A stretch of DNA of 64,000 nucleotides from Nevskia sp. (GTDB lineage Bacteria > Pseudomonadota > Gammaproteobacteria > Nevskiales > Nevskiaceae). How positions within the stretch are numbered: the stretch's first letter is position 1; every line of letters begins with the position of its first letter. The stretch lies in assembly GCA_023229645.1 (NCBI GenBank), contig JALNYU010000006.1, positions 141,621-205,620 of the forward strand, in the 5' to 3' direction. A program made the translations under genes and the position numbers. This document shows, one piece after another, positions 18,156 through 27,864 of the stretch. The notes under the pieces were generated by a model that saw only the letters and a list, made by a program, of their open reading frames with translations, did no database searches and had not been told where the DNA came from.

Positions 18156-18742
18156 CGTTCCAATCTCAAACTACGTAAGCCGGTGATATCACCCGGCAAG
18201 GGCTGATGGCTGGTCACAACTACCGCACCGCCGGCACTCACATGGGCGGTCAAAAGGCGGCCGAAAATGGCGAGGCCATCAACATCCAAACCTGAAAGTG
18301 GCTCATCGAGAAACCACCAAGGCCGCGGTGCGACCAGCAAGCGCGCCATCGCTGCGCGACGACGTTGCCCAGTTGATAGCGAGCCACAATTGCGCTGAAC
18401 GCGCAGATTTAGGCCTACTTTATTAAGCGCTTCACCGAGGCCATGCGCTGGCAAGCCGTTTAAACCAGCCCAAAATTCAAGGTTTTCCATTGGCGTCAGC
18501 AGCGGGTTTAGGCCGTTCTTATGCCCAAGCCAATGCCGTTGGTCGGCCTCCGGTTGGCCCAGAATGCGGCCGGCTTCAGGTTGCCTTAACCCGCAGAGCA
18601 CTTCGAGCAATGAGGTCTTGCCAGCGCCGTTGCGGCCCTGCAAATGCAAAACTTCCCCGGGTTCAACCGCGAAGCCCAATCCGGAAATGATAGTGCGGTC
18701 TCCGCGCACAACCGCAAGATCTTGGACGCAGAGGCTGGCCAT
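18152..18742 (-). CDS. ccmA: Haem exporter ATP-binding protein CcmA
   Basis: A 196-residue ABC ATPase with Walker A GRNGAGKTSLL, signature LSTGQRRR and Walker B WWFLDEPLSGLD. An upstream extension to 18925 is open but would run into folD and reads like non-coding sequence. The ATG at 18742 (MASLCVQDLAVVRGD) matches CcmA N-termini and family length (about 200). First gene of the ccmAB pair, divergent from folD with 120 bases between starts. Confidence 0.93.
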   Translation of the reverse strand: MASLCVQDLAVVRGDRTIISGLGFAVEPGEVLHLQGRNGAGKTSLLEVLCGLRQPEAGRILGQPEADQRHWLGHKNGLNPLLTPMENLEFWAGLNGLPAHGLGEALNKVGLNLRVQRNCGSLSTGQRRRAAMARLLVAPRPWWFLDEPLSGLDVDGLAIFGRLLTAHVSAGGAVVVTSHQPLPGDITGLRSLRLER

Positions 18743-18862
18743 GGGACGTAAAAGCACAAGGAATTGCGAAATCTTACAGGATTGGCGGTTAAAAAATGAG
18801 GATCTGCGTGCAACGTGCGAAAATAGGAATCCCATCAACCCACTGAATCGGATCTCCTTCGC

Positions 18863-19786
18863 GTGGCAGCCCAGATCATCGATGGCAGAGCGGTATCGGC
18901 CCATGTTCACGCTAGCGTCCGGCAAGCGGTTACCGCACGCCGCGCCGCCGGTCAGCGCGCACCGGCGCTGGCAACGGTTTTGGTCGGCGCCGATCCAGCG
19001 TCGGAAATTTATGTCCGAAATAAGCGCCTCGCTTGCGCTGACGTCGGTATTGAATCGATTCCGCTACACCTGCCGGCCGATGTCAGCCAAGCGCAACTTT
19101 TGCAGGAAATCGACCGTTTAAACGATGACAACGGGATCGATGGCATCCTTGTGCAATTTCCGCTACCACGGCATTTGGACACGACGTTAGTCATCGAGCG
19201 TATTCGCCCCGACAAAGACGTTGACGGCTTTCACCCTTACAACTTAGGCCGGTTGGCGCAGCGCCTACCGGCGTTGCGGCCGTGCACGCCCTATGGCGTC
19301 ATCGAATTGCTGAAATCGGTCGGCGAAACTTTTTACGGCCGGCAAGCAGTCGTCGTCGGCGCCAGCAATCACGTCGGCAGGCCGATGATGCTAGAACTGC
19401 TGCTCGCTGGCGCAACGACAACAATTACGCACCGTTTTACCCGCGATCTCGCAGCTGAAGTTGCCCGTGCCGAAATCCTGGTTGTTGGCGTCGGCCGCCC
19501 TGCGCTGATCAAAGGCGCTTGGATCCGCGAAGGCGCAACGATCATCGACATCGGCATCAATCGCCTCGTCGACGGCCGTCTGTGTGGCGATGTTGAATTT
19601 GAAGCCGCTCGTGAGCGCGCCGCCTGGATCACGCCTGTTCCGGGTGGCGTTGGGCCAATGACGGTTGCCATGTTGATGCGCAACACACTGCACGCTGCAG
19701 CGCTACGCGCGACTACGGACCCGATGACGACTGAGCACGCTACAACACCACCGCAACCGGAAGCGAGCACCGCTGGCGGCCAGTAG
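18863..19786 (+). CDS. folD: Bifunctional methylenetetrahydrofolate dehydrogenase/cyclohydrolase
   Basis: FolD interconverts 5,10-methylene- and 10-formyl-tetrahydrofolate. Visible motifs are PASEIYVRNKRLAC with the catalytic lysine, DGILVQFPLP, KDVDGFHPYNLGRL, the nucleotide-binding VVGASNHVGRPM and the closing PVPGGVGPMTVAML. The GASN and THRFTRDL variants match the enterobacterial enzyme. The 307 residues include a non-conserved tail of about 20 residues rich in Thr and Pro. The start is GTG. One-carbon chemistry fits the formate genes downstream, although folD is not in that operon. Confidence 0.95.
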   Translation: MAAQIIDGRAVSAHVHASVRQAVTARRAAGQRAPALATVLVGADPASEIYVRNKRLACADVGIESIPLHLPADVSQAQLLQEIDRLNDDNGIDGILVQFPLPRHLDTTLVIERIRPDKDVDGFHPYNLGRLAQRLPALRPCTPYGVIELLKSVGETFYGRQAVVVGASNHVGRPMMLELLLAGATTTITHRFTRDLAAEVARAEILVVGVGRPALIKGAWIREGATIIDIGINRLVDGRLCGDVEFEAARERAAWITPVPGGVGPMTVAMLMRNTLHAAALRATTDPMTTEHATTPPQPEASTAGGQ

Positions 19787-19851
19787 GCCAGGGTAATCCG
19801 GTTCACGGCGAAGCCCAATCGCTGCCTCGCGCGGACTTCCGATAACACTCT

Positions 19852-20973
19852 TTATTTTTTTAAGCGCTCACCGCGCAGCGCTTTTGTGCGGCTCAGCGCT
19901 TTGAACTCCGGGAAGGCGTCGTCGACGGTCAAAACGCTGCCACAGTCGGTTGCGTCGTAGCCTGGGAGCGCATTCACCAGATTCCGAAAATCCGGGTTGT
20001 TTAAGGTTTCGATCACGCGCTTTAGCGCTGGTGTCTTCAGCTTATCCCGGCTGCAGAGGAAAAAATAACGCTCGTTGACCAGCGGGATGAAGCCGAGGTC
20101 AAAACGCTTTGCTGCAGCTTCAACACCGACACCGGCATCCGCCATCCCGCTGGCAACATAGGCTGCCACCGCCGCATGGGTGAATTCGCTGCTGTCGAAC
20201 CCGCTGATGTCAGGGCCGTTGACCCCCTGCTTTTTCAGCAACAAATCCAATAGCAGACGCGTGCCAGAACCGGCTTGGCGATTCACAAAGCGCACGCCTT
20301 CGTGAGTGAGATCGGACAACGACGACAAATTCTTTGGATTGCCCGGCGCCACCATCAAGCCCTGCCGCCGTGTCGCGAGCACGATCAGTCTTTGCTGCGC
20401 CGTCGGCAACAGCCAGCGCGCATACTGCTGCAGTGCGTCAGCCTGAAATTCGCCGAGCGGCACGTGGAACCCGGCGAGATCGCAGCCGCCAACACGTAGC
20501 GTCGTCAGCGCTTCAAAACTACTGCGGTATTTCAGATCAATCGGTACTAGGCTGCGGGTAAACCAATCACGCAGGGTTTCGACCGCGAAGCCGTGGCTGG
20601 CCTGCACGCGCAAGATGGCGCCGGAGTCGCATAGGGCGCGCTCAAGCTCAACCTCCAACTCCGAAGCCAAGCTGTCCAACATCGGTGCCAAGCGAGCAGT
20701 AATACGCTTATCGGCCCAGACCAGCTTTTCCGCCAGCGGCGTCAGGACCGCGCCACGGCCCCGCGACATTTTGACCAGCGGCGCGCCGAAAGTCGTGGCG
20801 CCTTCCTGCAACAAGCCCCAAGCGTAGCGATACGACAAACCGGCCTGCACACACGCCTCGGCCAAGGTTCCGGCATCGCGCACGCGCGCCAAAAGCTCCA
20901 CGAGACGGGGTAAAGACTGCCGACCGTCGGCTTGCTCAAGGTGCCATTGCGGTTGAATTGATACTTTGTACAT
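19852..20973 (-). CDS. fdsR: ModE-type HTH/PBP-domain regulator of formate dehydrogenase
   Basis: The 373-residue protein has an N-terminal ModE-like winged HTH (about residues 15-110, with GTLAEACVQAGLSYRYAWGLL) and a C-terminal periplasmic-binding-protein-like domain (about 125-350) of the type that senses molybdate or related ligands. Regulators of this layout sit divergently next to fds operons in betaproteobacteria, where FdsR represses or tunes molybdenum formate dehydrogenase. Here it diverges from the OFA transporter and fdsGBA with 168 bases between. The symbol rests on context and architecture. Confidence 0.8.
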   Translation of the reverse strand: MYKVSIQPQWHLEQADGRQSLPRLVELLARVRDAGTLAEACVQAGLSYRYAWGLLQEGATTFGAPLVKMSRGRGAVLTPLAEKLVWADKRITARLAPMLDSLASELEVELERALCDSGAILRVQASHGFAVETLRDWFTRSLVPIDLKYRSSFEALTTLRVGGCDLAGFHVPLGEFQADALQQYARWLLPTAQQRLIVLATRRQGLMVAPGNPKNLSSLSDLTHEGVRFVNRQAGSGTRLLLDLLLKKQGVNGPDISGFDSSEFTHAAVAAYVASGMADAGVGVEAAAKRFDLGFIPLVNERYFFLCSRDKLKTPALKRVIETLNNPDFRNLVNALPGYDATDCGSVLTVDDAFPEFKALSRTKALRGERLKK

Positions 20974-21015
20974 CGTGTTTAGCCTTCGCTAGAAAATTAG
21001 AGAACATCCGGCTTT

Positions 21016-21034
21016 CGAATACATATTTTATTCG
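21016..21034. promoter_or_regulatory. Inverted repeat, candidate FdsR operator
   Basis: CGAATA-N7-TATTCG, a perfect 6-bp inverted repeat in the intergenic region between the fdsR-like gene and the OFA transporter. The position is right for a divergent operator. No consensus for this regulator is assumed. Confidence 0.4.
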
Positions 21035-21141
21035 CCGCGATATGGGACTAACGTAACGCAGTGGCGACGTATGTAGAAGGGTAAACATGCACGGCAGAGC
21101 ATAAATAACTAACCCAAAGATACTCGCAGAGAGGAGAAACC

Positions 21142-22797
21142 ATGACGAGCATCACCGGATCAGGACTCAATGGCGGCACATTCGATTTTCTATCAAAGGA
21201 GCGAACCATTGCGGGTGCCAACTTTAACCGTTGGCTGGTGCCGCCGGCCGCATTGGCGATTCATCTCTGCATTGGCATGGCATATGGTTTTAGCGTCTTC
21301 TGGCTACCATTGTCGAAATCGATCGGTATCGACAAAAGTGTTACCTGCGCAGCCGATTCCAGCTTTTTCAGCGAAATATTCACGACCAGCTGTGATTGGA
21401 AAATCTCCACTCTCGGTTGGATGTACACCCTCTTCTTCGTTTTTCTCGGTTTATCGGCAGCAATTTGGGGCGGTTGGCTCGAACGCGCAGGGCCGCGTAA
21501 AGCCGGCGTTGTGGCGGCGTTTTGCTGGTGCGGCGGCATGTTGCTGTCAGCGCTGGGCATCTATCTACACCAGTTCTGGATCATGTTGATCGGCTCAGGG
21601 GTCATCGGCGGCATCGGTCTTGGCCTTGGCTATATCTCGCCGGTTTCAACGCTGATCAAATGGTTTCCAGACCGCCGCGGCATGGCCACTGGCATGGCGA
21701 TCATGGGCTTCGGGGGCGGTGCAATGATCGGCTCGCCTTTGGCGCAAAAGCTGATGGTTTACTACGCGACCCCGACATCGGTCGGCGTTTGGCAAGCCTT
21801 CGCAACGCTCGCGGTGATTTATTTCGTCTTCATGATGGCAGGCGCGCTGGGTTATCGCGTACCCGCCAGCGGCTGGTCGCCCGCCGGCTGGACGCCGCCA
21901 GCGACTGGCAGCGGCAAGGCGATGATCAGCAGCAATCAAGTGCATCTAAAAAATGCCCATAAAACACCGCAATTCTGGCTGATTTGGGGCGTGTTATGCC
22001 TTAACGTTACAGCTGGAATCGGCGTTCTCGGCATGGCCTCACCAATGCTGCAAGAGGTCTTCGGCGGCAAGTTGCTCGGCCTCGACCTCAGCTTTAACGA
22101 TCTTAGCGGTGACCAGAAAAAAGCAATTGCGGCGACAGCCGCTGGCTTCATTGGCTTGCTCAGCCTCTTCAATATCGCAGGCCGTTTTTTCTGGGCTTCG
22201 GTATCAGACAAATTGGGTCGTAAAGTCACCTACGCGATTTTCTTTTTGCTCGGTATCGCGCTCTACGCCTCGGCACCGACCGCTGGCCATAGCGGCAGCA
22301 TCGCGCTGTTTGCTGGCGCGTTTTGCATCATCGTGTCGATGTACGGCGGCGGTTTCGCAACCGTGCCCGCCTACCTTGCTGACATGTTTGGGACGCAGTT
22401 CGTCGGCGCGATTCACGGCCGTCTGCTAACGGCGTGGTCGGCGGCCGGCATTTTTGGCCCAGTCATCGTTAATTACATTCGCGAATATCAAATTGCTCAG
22501 GGCATTCCAAAAGCGCAAGTTTACGACACGACCATGCTCGTGCTCGCGGGTCTGCTAATCGCTGGGTTCGTCTGCAATTTGCTAATCCGACCCGTTGACG
22601 CCAAGTACCACATGAGCGAGGCCGATGTTGTTGCAACGCGCAAGTTAGCCCACGAGTCCGAAGCAGCACCAATGACAGCCGGCAGCGCGGCGGCGAGCAG
22701 CGGCCCGACGGTTGTCATTGCCTGGCTATTGGTGGGTCTGCCACTTGCCTGGGGCATCTGGCAGACGGTGCAAAAAGCCGTTGTGTTGTTCAAATAA
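21142..22797 (+). CDS. OFA-family (oxalate/formate) major facilitator transporter
   Basis: A 551-residue MFS protein with twelve predicted helices. The N-terminal GMAYGFSVFWLPLSKSIG segment and the extended periplasmic loop after helix 1 with two cysteines are typical of OFA-family carriers. Characterised members exchange oxalate for formate; many others carry small monocarboxylates. Placed directly upstream of fdsG (27-base gap) and under the fdsR-side promoter, it most likely brings in formate, but that is inference. A central cytoplasmic loop and a C-terminal helix near residues 520-545 are visible. Confidence 0.85.
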   Translation: MTSITGSGLNGGTFDFLSKERTIAGANFNRWLVPPAALAIHLCIGMAYGFSVFWLPLSKSIGIDKSVTCAADSSFFSEIFTTSCDWKISTLGWMYTLFFVFLGLSAAIWGGWLERAGPRKAGVVAAFCWCGGMLLSALGIYLHQFWIMLIGSGVIGGIGLGLGYISPVSTLIKWFPDRRGMATGMAIMGFGGGAMIGSPLAQKLMVYYATPTSVGVWQAFATLAVIYFVFMMAGALGYRVPASGWSPAGWTPPATGSGKAMISSNQVHLKNAHKTPQFWLIWGVLCLNVTAGIGVLGMASPMLQEVFGGKLLGLDLSFNDLSGDQKKAIAATAAGFIGLLSLFNIAGRFFWASVSDKLGRKVTYAIFFLLGIALYASAPTAGHSGSIALFAGAFCIIVSMYGGGFATVPAYLADMFGTQFVGAIHGRLLTAWSAAGIFGPVIVNYIREYQIAQGIPKAQVYDTTMLVLAGLLIAGFVCNLLIRPVDAKYHMSEADVVATRKLAHESEAAPMTAGSAAASSGPTVVIAWLLVGLPLAWGIWQTVQKAVVLFK

Positions 22798-22824
22798 AAC
22801 TATTGATCTGGAGAGTCCTTCGCC

Positions 22825-23352
22825 ATGAAGACAGAGCGCCGCGTCATTCCTATTAAAGTCGAAGCGCGATCGACATTGACGCCGCAAGATGACGCCGCAG
22901 TCCGCACCGTCATCAACAAAATGCAGGACATGCCCGGCGCTCTGCTGCCGATTCTTCATGGCGTTCAGGACGCACTCGGCTATGTACCAAAGGATGCCAT
23001 TCCGGTCATCGCGCAAGCACTGAATTTGTCCCGCGCCGAAGTCCACGGCGTGGTCAGCTTCTATCACTGGTATCGGCAAGAAAAACCCGGCGAGCACGTC
23101 ATTCACCTGTGCCGCGCCGAGGCCTGCCAGTCGCGCGGTGCGGTAGCGCTGGAAGCACATGCCAAAGCGAAACTCGGCGTCGATTTTCACGGTACCAGCA
23201 GTGATGGCCGCTATACGCTGGAGCCAGCGTACTGCCTCGGCAATTGCGCGCTAAGCCCCGCTGTAATGATCGACGGCGAACTCTACGGCCGGGTCTCGCC
23301 GCAACGTTTTGACACGCTGCTTGAAAAGACCGCTGAGGAGGCGGCCTCATGA
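22825..23352 (+). CDS. fdsG: NAD-dependent formate dehydrogenase gamma subunit
   Basis: A 175-residue NuoE-like thioredoxin-fold protein carrying one [2Fe-2S] cluster. The ligands are visible as CRAEAC and CLGNC. It passes electrons between the flavin subunit FdsB and the iron-sulfur chain of FdsA in the soluble formate dehydrogenase that oxidises formate to CO2 with NAD+. The start has a GGAGAG site and the end overlaps fdsB by ATGA. Confidence 0.95.
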   Translation: MKTERRVIPIKVEARSTLTPQDDAAVRTVINKMQDMPGALLPILHGVQDALGYVPKDAIPVIAQALNLSRAEVHGVVSFYHWYRQEKPGEHVIHLCRAEACQSRGAVALEAHAKAKLGVDFHGTSSDGRYTLEPAYCLGNCALSPAVMIDGELYGRVSPQRFDTLLEKTAEEAAS

Positions 23353-24917
23353 CAACAACAATTTACATCCCGCGCGATGCCGCGGCACTTTCAGTCGGCG
23401 CCGACGACACCGCCAAAGCGCTCGCTGCCGAAGCGCAGCGTCTCGGTGTTGCCGCGCGCATCGTCCGCAACAGTTCGCGCGGCATGCTGTGGTTAGAACC
23501 GGTGGTTGAAGTTGAGGTCAACGGCAAACGCCATGCTTACGGCCCGGTGCAGGCTGAAGACGTCGCCAGCCTGTTCGCGGCTGACTTCGTCAACGGCGGC
23601 GCGCACCCGCTGGCGCTCGGACCAACGGACGACATCCCGTACCTGAAAAATCAGGAACGCTTGACGTTCGCCCGCGCCGGACTGACGGACCCCGTCAGCA
23701 TCGATGACTACATCGCCCACGACGGCTACAAAGGCCTGACCAACGCACTGGCGATGGCGCCGGCCGCAATTGTTGAAGCCGTACTCGACTCCGGCCTGCG
23801 CGGCCGCGGCGGTGCTGCATTCCCAGCCGGCATCAAATGGAAAACGGTGCTAAATGCGCCGGTGGAAGGCGACGGCCAAAAATACGTGGTTTGCAACGCC
23901 GACGAAGGCGACTCCGGCACGTTCGCCGACCGCATGATCATGGAAGGAGATCCGTTCGTCCTGATCGAAGGCATGACGATTGCCGGTATTGCGGGTGGCG
24001 CGACGCGCGGTTACATCTACCTGCGTTGTGAATATCCGCACGCGCAGCGTGCACTGAACGAAGCAATCGCCAACGCTTACGCGCGTAATTATCTCGGCGC
24101 GAACATTCTGGGCAGCGGCAAGCACTTCGACCTCGAAGTTCGTATGGGCGCTGGCGCCTACATCTGCGGCGAAGAAACCTCGCTGCTGGAATCACTGGAA
24201 GGCAAGCGCGGCCAAGTTCGCTTCAAGCCGCCGGTCCCGGCGTTGAAAGGCTTATTTGGCTGCCCGACGATCATTAACAACGTCGTCACGCTGGCGTCGG
24301 TGCCGGTGATTCTCGATAAAGGCGCCGAGCACTACAAGAATTTCGGCGTTGGTCGCTCACGTGGCACGTTGCCGATCCAACTTGCCGGCAACATCAAACA
24401 CGGTGGTCTGGTCGAAAAAGCCTTTGGCGTCACGCTGCGCGAACTGCTGTACGACTTCGGCGGCGGCTCGGCCAGCGGCCGGCCGATTCGCACGGTGCAA
24501 GTCGGCGGGCCGCTCGGCGCCTACATCCCGGAATCGCAATTCGATTTGCCGTTGGATTACGAGGCTTACGCCAAGAGCGGCAACATGGTCGGCCACGGCG
24601 GCATCGTCGTGTTTGACGATACCGTCGATATGGCGGCAATGGCGCGCTACGCGATGGAGTTCTGCGCCATCGAATCCTGCGGCAAATGCACACCGTGCCG
24701 TATCGGTTCCACACGCGGCGTCGAGGTCATTGACCGTATGTTGGCCGGCGACCTGCCGGTCAAGCAGGAAGCGCTATTGCGCGACCTCTGCGAAACCATG
24801 TTGGCCGGCTCGCTCTGCGCGCTCGGCGGCATGGTGCCGTATCCGGTCCTGAGTGCGTTGAACCATTTCCCCGAAGATTTCCAGAGCCAACCGCAGCGCG
24901 CACGCGCCGCCAGCTAA
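23349..24917 (+). CDS. fdsB: NAD-dependent formate dehydrogenase beta subunit (NuoF-like)
   Basis: The 522-residue diaphorase subunit has a thioredoxin-like N-terminus (about residues 1-120), then the FMN and NAD sites (GLRGRGGAAFPAGIKW and CNADEGDSGTFADR) and the [4Fe-4S] ligands in ESCGKCTPCRIG with a fourth cysteine in SLCALGG. It reduces NAD+ with electrons from FdsA/FdsG. It overlaps fdsG and lies 22 bases before fdsA. Confidence 0.96.
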   Translation: MTTTIYIPRDAAALSVGADDTAKALAAEAQRLGVAARIVRNSSRGMLWLEPVVEVEVNGKRHAYGPVQAEDVASLFAADFVNGGAHPLALGPTDDIPYLKNQERLTFARAGLTDPVSIDDYIAHDGYKGLTNALAMAPAAIVEAVLDSGLRGRGGAAFPAGIKWKTVLNAPVEGDGQKYVVCNADEGDSGTFADRMIMEGDPFVLIEGMTIAGIAGGATRGYIYLRCEYPHAQRALNEAIANAYARNYLGANILGSGKHFDLEVRMGAGAYICGEETSLLESLEGKRGQVRFKPPVPALKGLFGCPTIINNVVTLASVPVILDKGAEHYKNFGVGRSRGTLPIQLAGNIKHGGLVEKAFGVTLRELLYDFGGGSASGRPIRTVQVGGPLGAYIPESQFDLPLDYEAYAKSGNMVGHGGIVVFDDTVDMAAMARYAMEFCAIESCGKCTPCRIGSTRGVEVIDRMLAGDLPVKQEALLRDLCETMLAGSLCALGGMVPYPVLSALNHFPEDFQSQPQRARAAS

Positions 24918-24939
24918 ACGTATAGAGAGGTAGCACGCC

Positions 24940-27864
24940 ATGATGTCGATCGTTGAGAAAGACTTGGGAACACCCGCGCCGCGGGTGCGGAATGCTGGCT
25001 TGCCGACCAAGGTTGCCGAAGCGTCACAGAAGCTGGTCACGCTGACCATCGACAACCGTGAAATCAGCGTGCCAGAAGGCACGTCGGTAATGCGTGCTGC
25101 CGCCCTCGCCGATATCCAGATTCCGAAACTATGCGCCACTGACACGCTCGGCGCATTCGGCTCCTGCCGTCTGTGCTTGGTGCAGATTGAAGGCATGCGC
25201 GGCTATCCGGCGTCGTGCACGACACCCGTTACGCACGGCATGAAGGTTGTCACGCAGAACGACAAACTCGCCGATGTCCGCCGCGGCGTCATGGAGTTGT
25301 ACATCTCCGACCACCCGCTGGACTGCCTCACCTGCCCCGCCAACGGCCACTGCGAACTGCAGGATATGGCCGGTGTCGTTGGCCTGCGCGAAGTGCGCTA
25401 CGGCTACGAAGGCGAGAATCATGTTCATCCGAAGATGGATGGCGAACTCAATCCACGCTTTGTCGGCAAAGACGAAAGCAACCCGTATTTCACGTTCGAT
25501 GCCTCGAAGTGCATTGTCTGCTCGCGCTGCGTCCGCGCTTGCGACGAACAGCAAGGCACGTTGGCGCTGACGATTGAAGGCCGCGGCTTTGACTCCAAAG
25601 TGGTCGCCAGCCAGAACGACTCCTTCCTCGATTCCGAATGCGTTTCCTGCGGCGCCTGCGTCGCCGCCTGCCCGACGGCAACGCTGTCAGAAAAAACCCT
25701 GATCGAAAAAGGTCAGGCCGAGCACAGCGCCGTTACCACATGCGCCTACTGCGGCGTCGGCTGCTCGTTCCGCGCTGAAATGAAAGGCGAAGAACTGGTC
25801 CGCATGGTGCCGAATAAAGACGGCCACGCAAACCACGGTCACAGCTGCGTGAAAGGCCGCTTCGCAATCGGCTACGCCACGCACGCCGACCGCATCACGA
25901 AGCCAATGATCCGCGCCAAGATCAGCGACCCGTGGCGCGAAGTCAGCTGGGAAGAAGCGATTGCCCACACCGCGGCCGAGTTCAAGCGCATCCAAAAGCA
26001 GTACGGTAAAGACTCCGTCGGCGCGATCACGTCCTCGCGCTGCACCAATGAAGAGGTCTACGTGGTTCAGAAGCTGGTACGCGCCGGCTTCGGCAATAAC
26101 AACGTCGACACCTGTGCCCGCGTCTGCCACTCGCCGACCGGCTACGGCTTGAAGCAGACGCTCGGTGAATCGGCCGGCACCCAGGATTTCGACTCGGTAA
26201 TGCAAGCCGATGTCGTCATGGTCATCGGCGCGAACCCGACCGACGGCCACCCGGTGTTTGCGTCGCAGATGAAGCGTCGGCTACGCGAAGGCGCCAAGCT
26301 GATCGTCGCCGATCCGCGCCGTATCGACCTCGTTCGCTCGCCGCATATCCAAGCGGATTACCACTTGAAGCTGCGTCCGGGCACCAATGTCGCGCTAATT
26401 AACAGCTTGGCGCACGTTATCGTCACCGAAGGCTTGGTCAACGAAGCGTTCGTAAAAGCCCGCTGCGAAGTCGAGTCATTCGATAAATGGCGTGCTTTTG
26501 TCGCCGAGCAGCGCAACTCGCCGGAAGCGATGGAAAAAGTCACCGGCGTGCCGCCAGAGGAAATCCGCAAGGCAGCGCGGCTTTACGCAACTGGCGGCAA
26601 TGGCGCGATCTACTATGGCCTCGGCGTTACCGAACACTCGCAGGGTTCGACGATGGTTATGGGCATCGCCAACTTGGCAATGGCCACCGGCAACATCGGC
26701 CGGGAAGGCGTGGGCGTGAACCCGCTCCGCGGCCAGAATAATGTTCAAGGCTCGTGCGATATGGGTTCGTTCCCGCACGAATTCCCGGGCTATCGTCATG
26801 TTTCCGACGACCAGGCCCGCGGCACGTTCGAACGCGCCTGGGGCGTCTCACTGGATGCCGAACCGGGCCTGCGCATTCCGAACATGTTCGAAGCAGCGTT
26901 GGACGGCGAATTCAAAGGCCTGTACATCGAAGGCGAAGATATCGCCCAAAGCGATCCGAACACGCAGCATGTCACCGCAGCATTGACTTCGATGGAGTGC
27001 ATCGTCGTTCAAGACTTGTTCTTGAACGAAAGCGCGAAGTTCGCCCACGTGTTCCTGCCGGGCTCGTCGTTCCTCGAAAAAGACGGCACGTTCACGAACG
27101 CTGAGCGTCGCATCTCGCGCGTGCGGCAAGTGATGCGTCCGAAAGGCATTTACGCCGATTGGGAAGTCACGCAGTTGCTGTCGAACGCACTCGGCTACCC
27201 AATGAGCTACAAGAATCCATCGGAAATTATGGATGAAATCGCCAGCCTGACGCCGACGTTCACCGGCGTCAGCTTCGACAAAATCGATGCCCACGGCAGC
27301 ATCCAATGGCCGTGCAACGCCGAAGCGCCGGACGGCACGCCGACGATGCACATCGATGAATTTGTCCGCGGCAAAGGCAAGTTCCTGGTCACCGAATACG
27401 TACCGACCAGCGAAAAGGTCAACGCGAAGTATCCGCTGGTGCTGACCACCGGCCGCATCCTGAGCCAGTACAACGTCGGCGCGCAGACTCGCCGCACCGC
27501 CAACGTTGCCTGGCACAGCGAAGACCGGCTGGAACTGCATCCGCACGACGCCGAAGAACGGGGCGTCAACGAAGGTGATTGGGTTGGCATTCAAAGCCGA
27601 GCGGGCGAAACAGTGCTGCGCGCGCGGATTACCGATCGCGTCCAGCCCGGTATCGTTTACACAACATTCCATCACCCGTTCTCGGGCGCTAACGTCATCA
27701 CCACCGACAACTCGGACTGGGCGACGAACTGCCCTGAGTTCAAGGTGACCGCGGTGCAGGTGACGCGCGTCAGCCAGCCATCGACGTGGCAGAAGCGCTA
27801 TCGCGAATTCAGCGAAGTGCAGGAATCACTGCTGAAGGCTGCGGATGCCGCAATCACCAAATAG
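24940..27864 (+). CDS. fdsA: NAD-dependent formate dehydrogenase alpha (molybdenum) subunit
   Basis: The 974-residue catalytic subunit oxidises formate at a molybdenum bis-MGD centre. After a short extension, the N-terminus has a [2Fe-2S] domain (CATDTLGAFGSCRLC), a His-liganded cluster (HPLDCLTCPANGHC) and two ferredoxin-type clusters (CIVCSRCVRAC and CVSCGACVAAC). The molybdopterin domain begins with CAYCGVGC; the Mo-binding cysteine lies in CARVCHSPTGYG next to the conserved His. The start has a GAGAGG site. The C-terminus overlaps fdhD by 20 bases. Confidence 0.97.
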   Translation: MMSIVEKDLGTPAPRVRNAGLPTKVAEASQKLVTLTIDNREISVPEGTSVMRAAALADIQIPKLCATDTLGAFGSCRLCLVQIEGMRGYPASCTTPVTHGMKVVTQNDKLADVRRGVMELYISDHPLDCLTCPANGHCELQDMAGVVGLREVRYGYEGENHVHPKMDGELNPRFVGKDESNPYFTFDASKCIVCSRCVRACDEQQGTLALTIEGRGFDSKVVASQNDSFLDSECVSCGACVAACPTATLSEKTLIEKGQAEHSAVTTCAYCGVGCSFRAEMKGEELVRMVPNKDGHANHGHSCVKGRFAIGYATHADRITKPMIRAKISDPWREVSWEEAIAHTAAEFKRIQKQYGKDSVGAITSSRCTNEEVYVVQKLVRAGFGNNNVDTCARVCHSPTGYGLKQTLGESAGTQDFDSVMQADVVMVIGANPTDGHPVFASQMKRRLREGAKLIVADPRRIDLVRSPHIQADYHLKLRPGTNVALINSLAHVIVTEGLVNEAFVKARCEVESFDKWRAFVAEQRNSPEAMEKVTGVPPEEIRKAARLYATGGNGAIYYGLGVTEHSQGSTMVMGIANLAMATGNIGREGVGVNPLRGQNNVQGSCDMGSFPHEFPGYRHVSDDQARGTFERAWGVSLDAEPGLRIPNMFEAALDGEFKGLYIEGEDIAQSDPNTQHVTAALTSMECIVVQDLFLNESAKFAHVFLPGSSFLEKDGTFTNAERRISRVRQVMRPKGIYADWEVTQLLSNALGYPMSYKNPSEIMDEIASLTPTFTGVSFDKIDAHGSIQWPCNAEAPDGTPTMHIDEFVRGKGKFLVTEYVPTSEKVNAKYPLVLTTGRILSQYNVGAQTRRTANVAWHSEDRLELHPHDAEERGVNEGDWVGIQSRAGETVLRARITDRVQPGIVYTTFHHPFSGANVITTDNSDWATNCPEFKVTAVQVTRVSQPSTWQKRYREFSEVQESLLKAADAAITK

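Noticed and set aside
18743..18925. N-terminal extension of ccmA to an upstream ATG
   Set aside because: It would overlap the folD start and contains no ccmA-like sequence; the ATG at 18742 matches family length.
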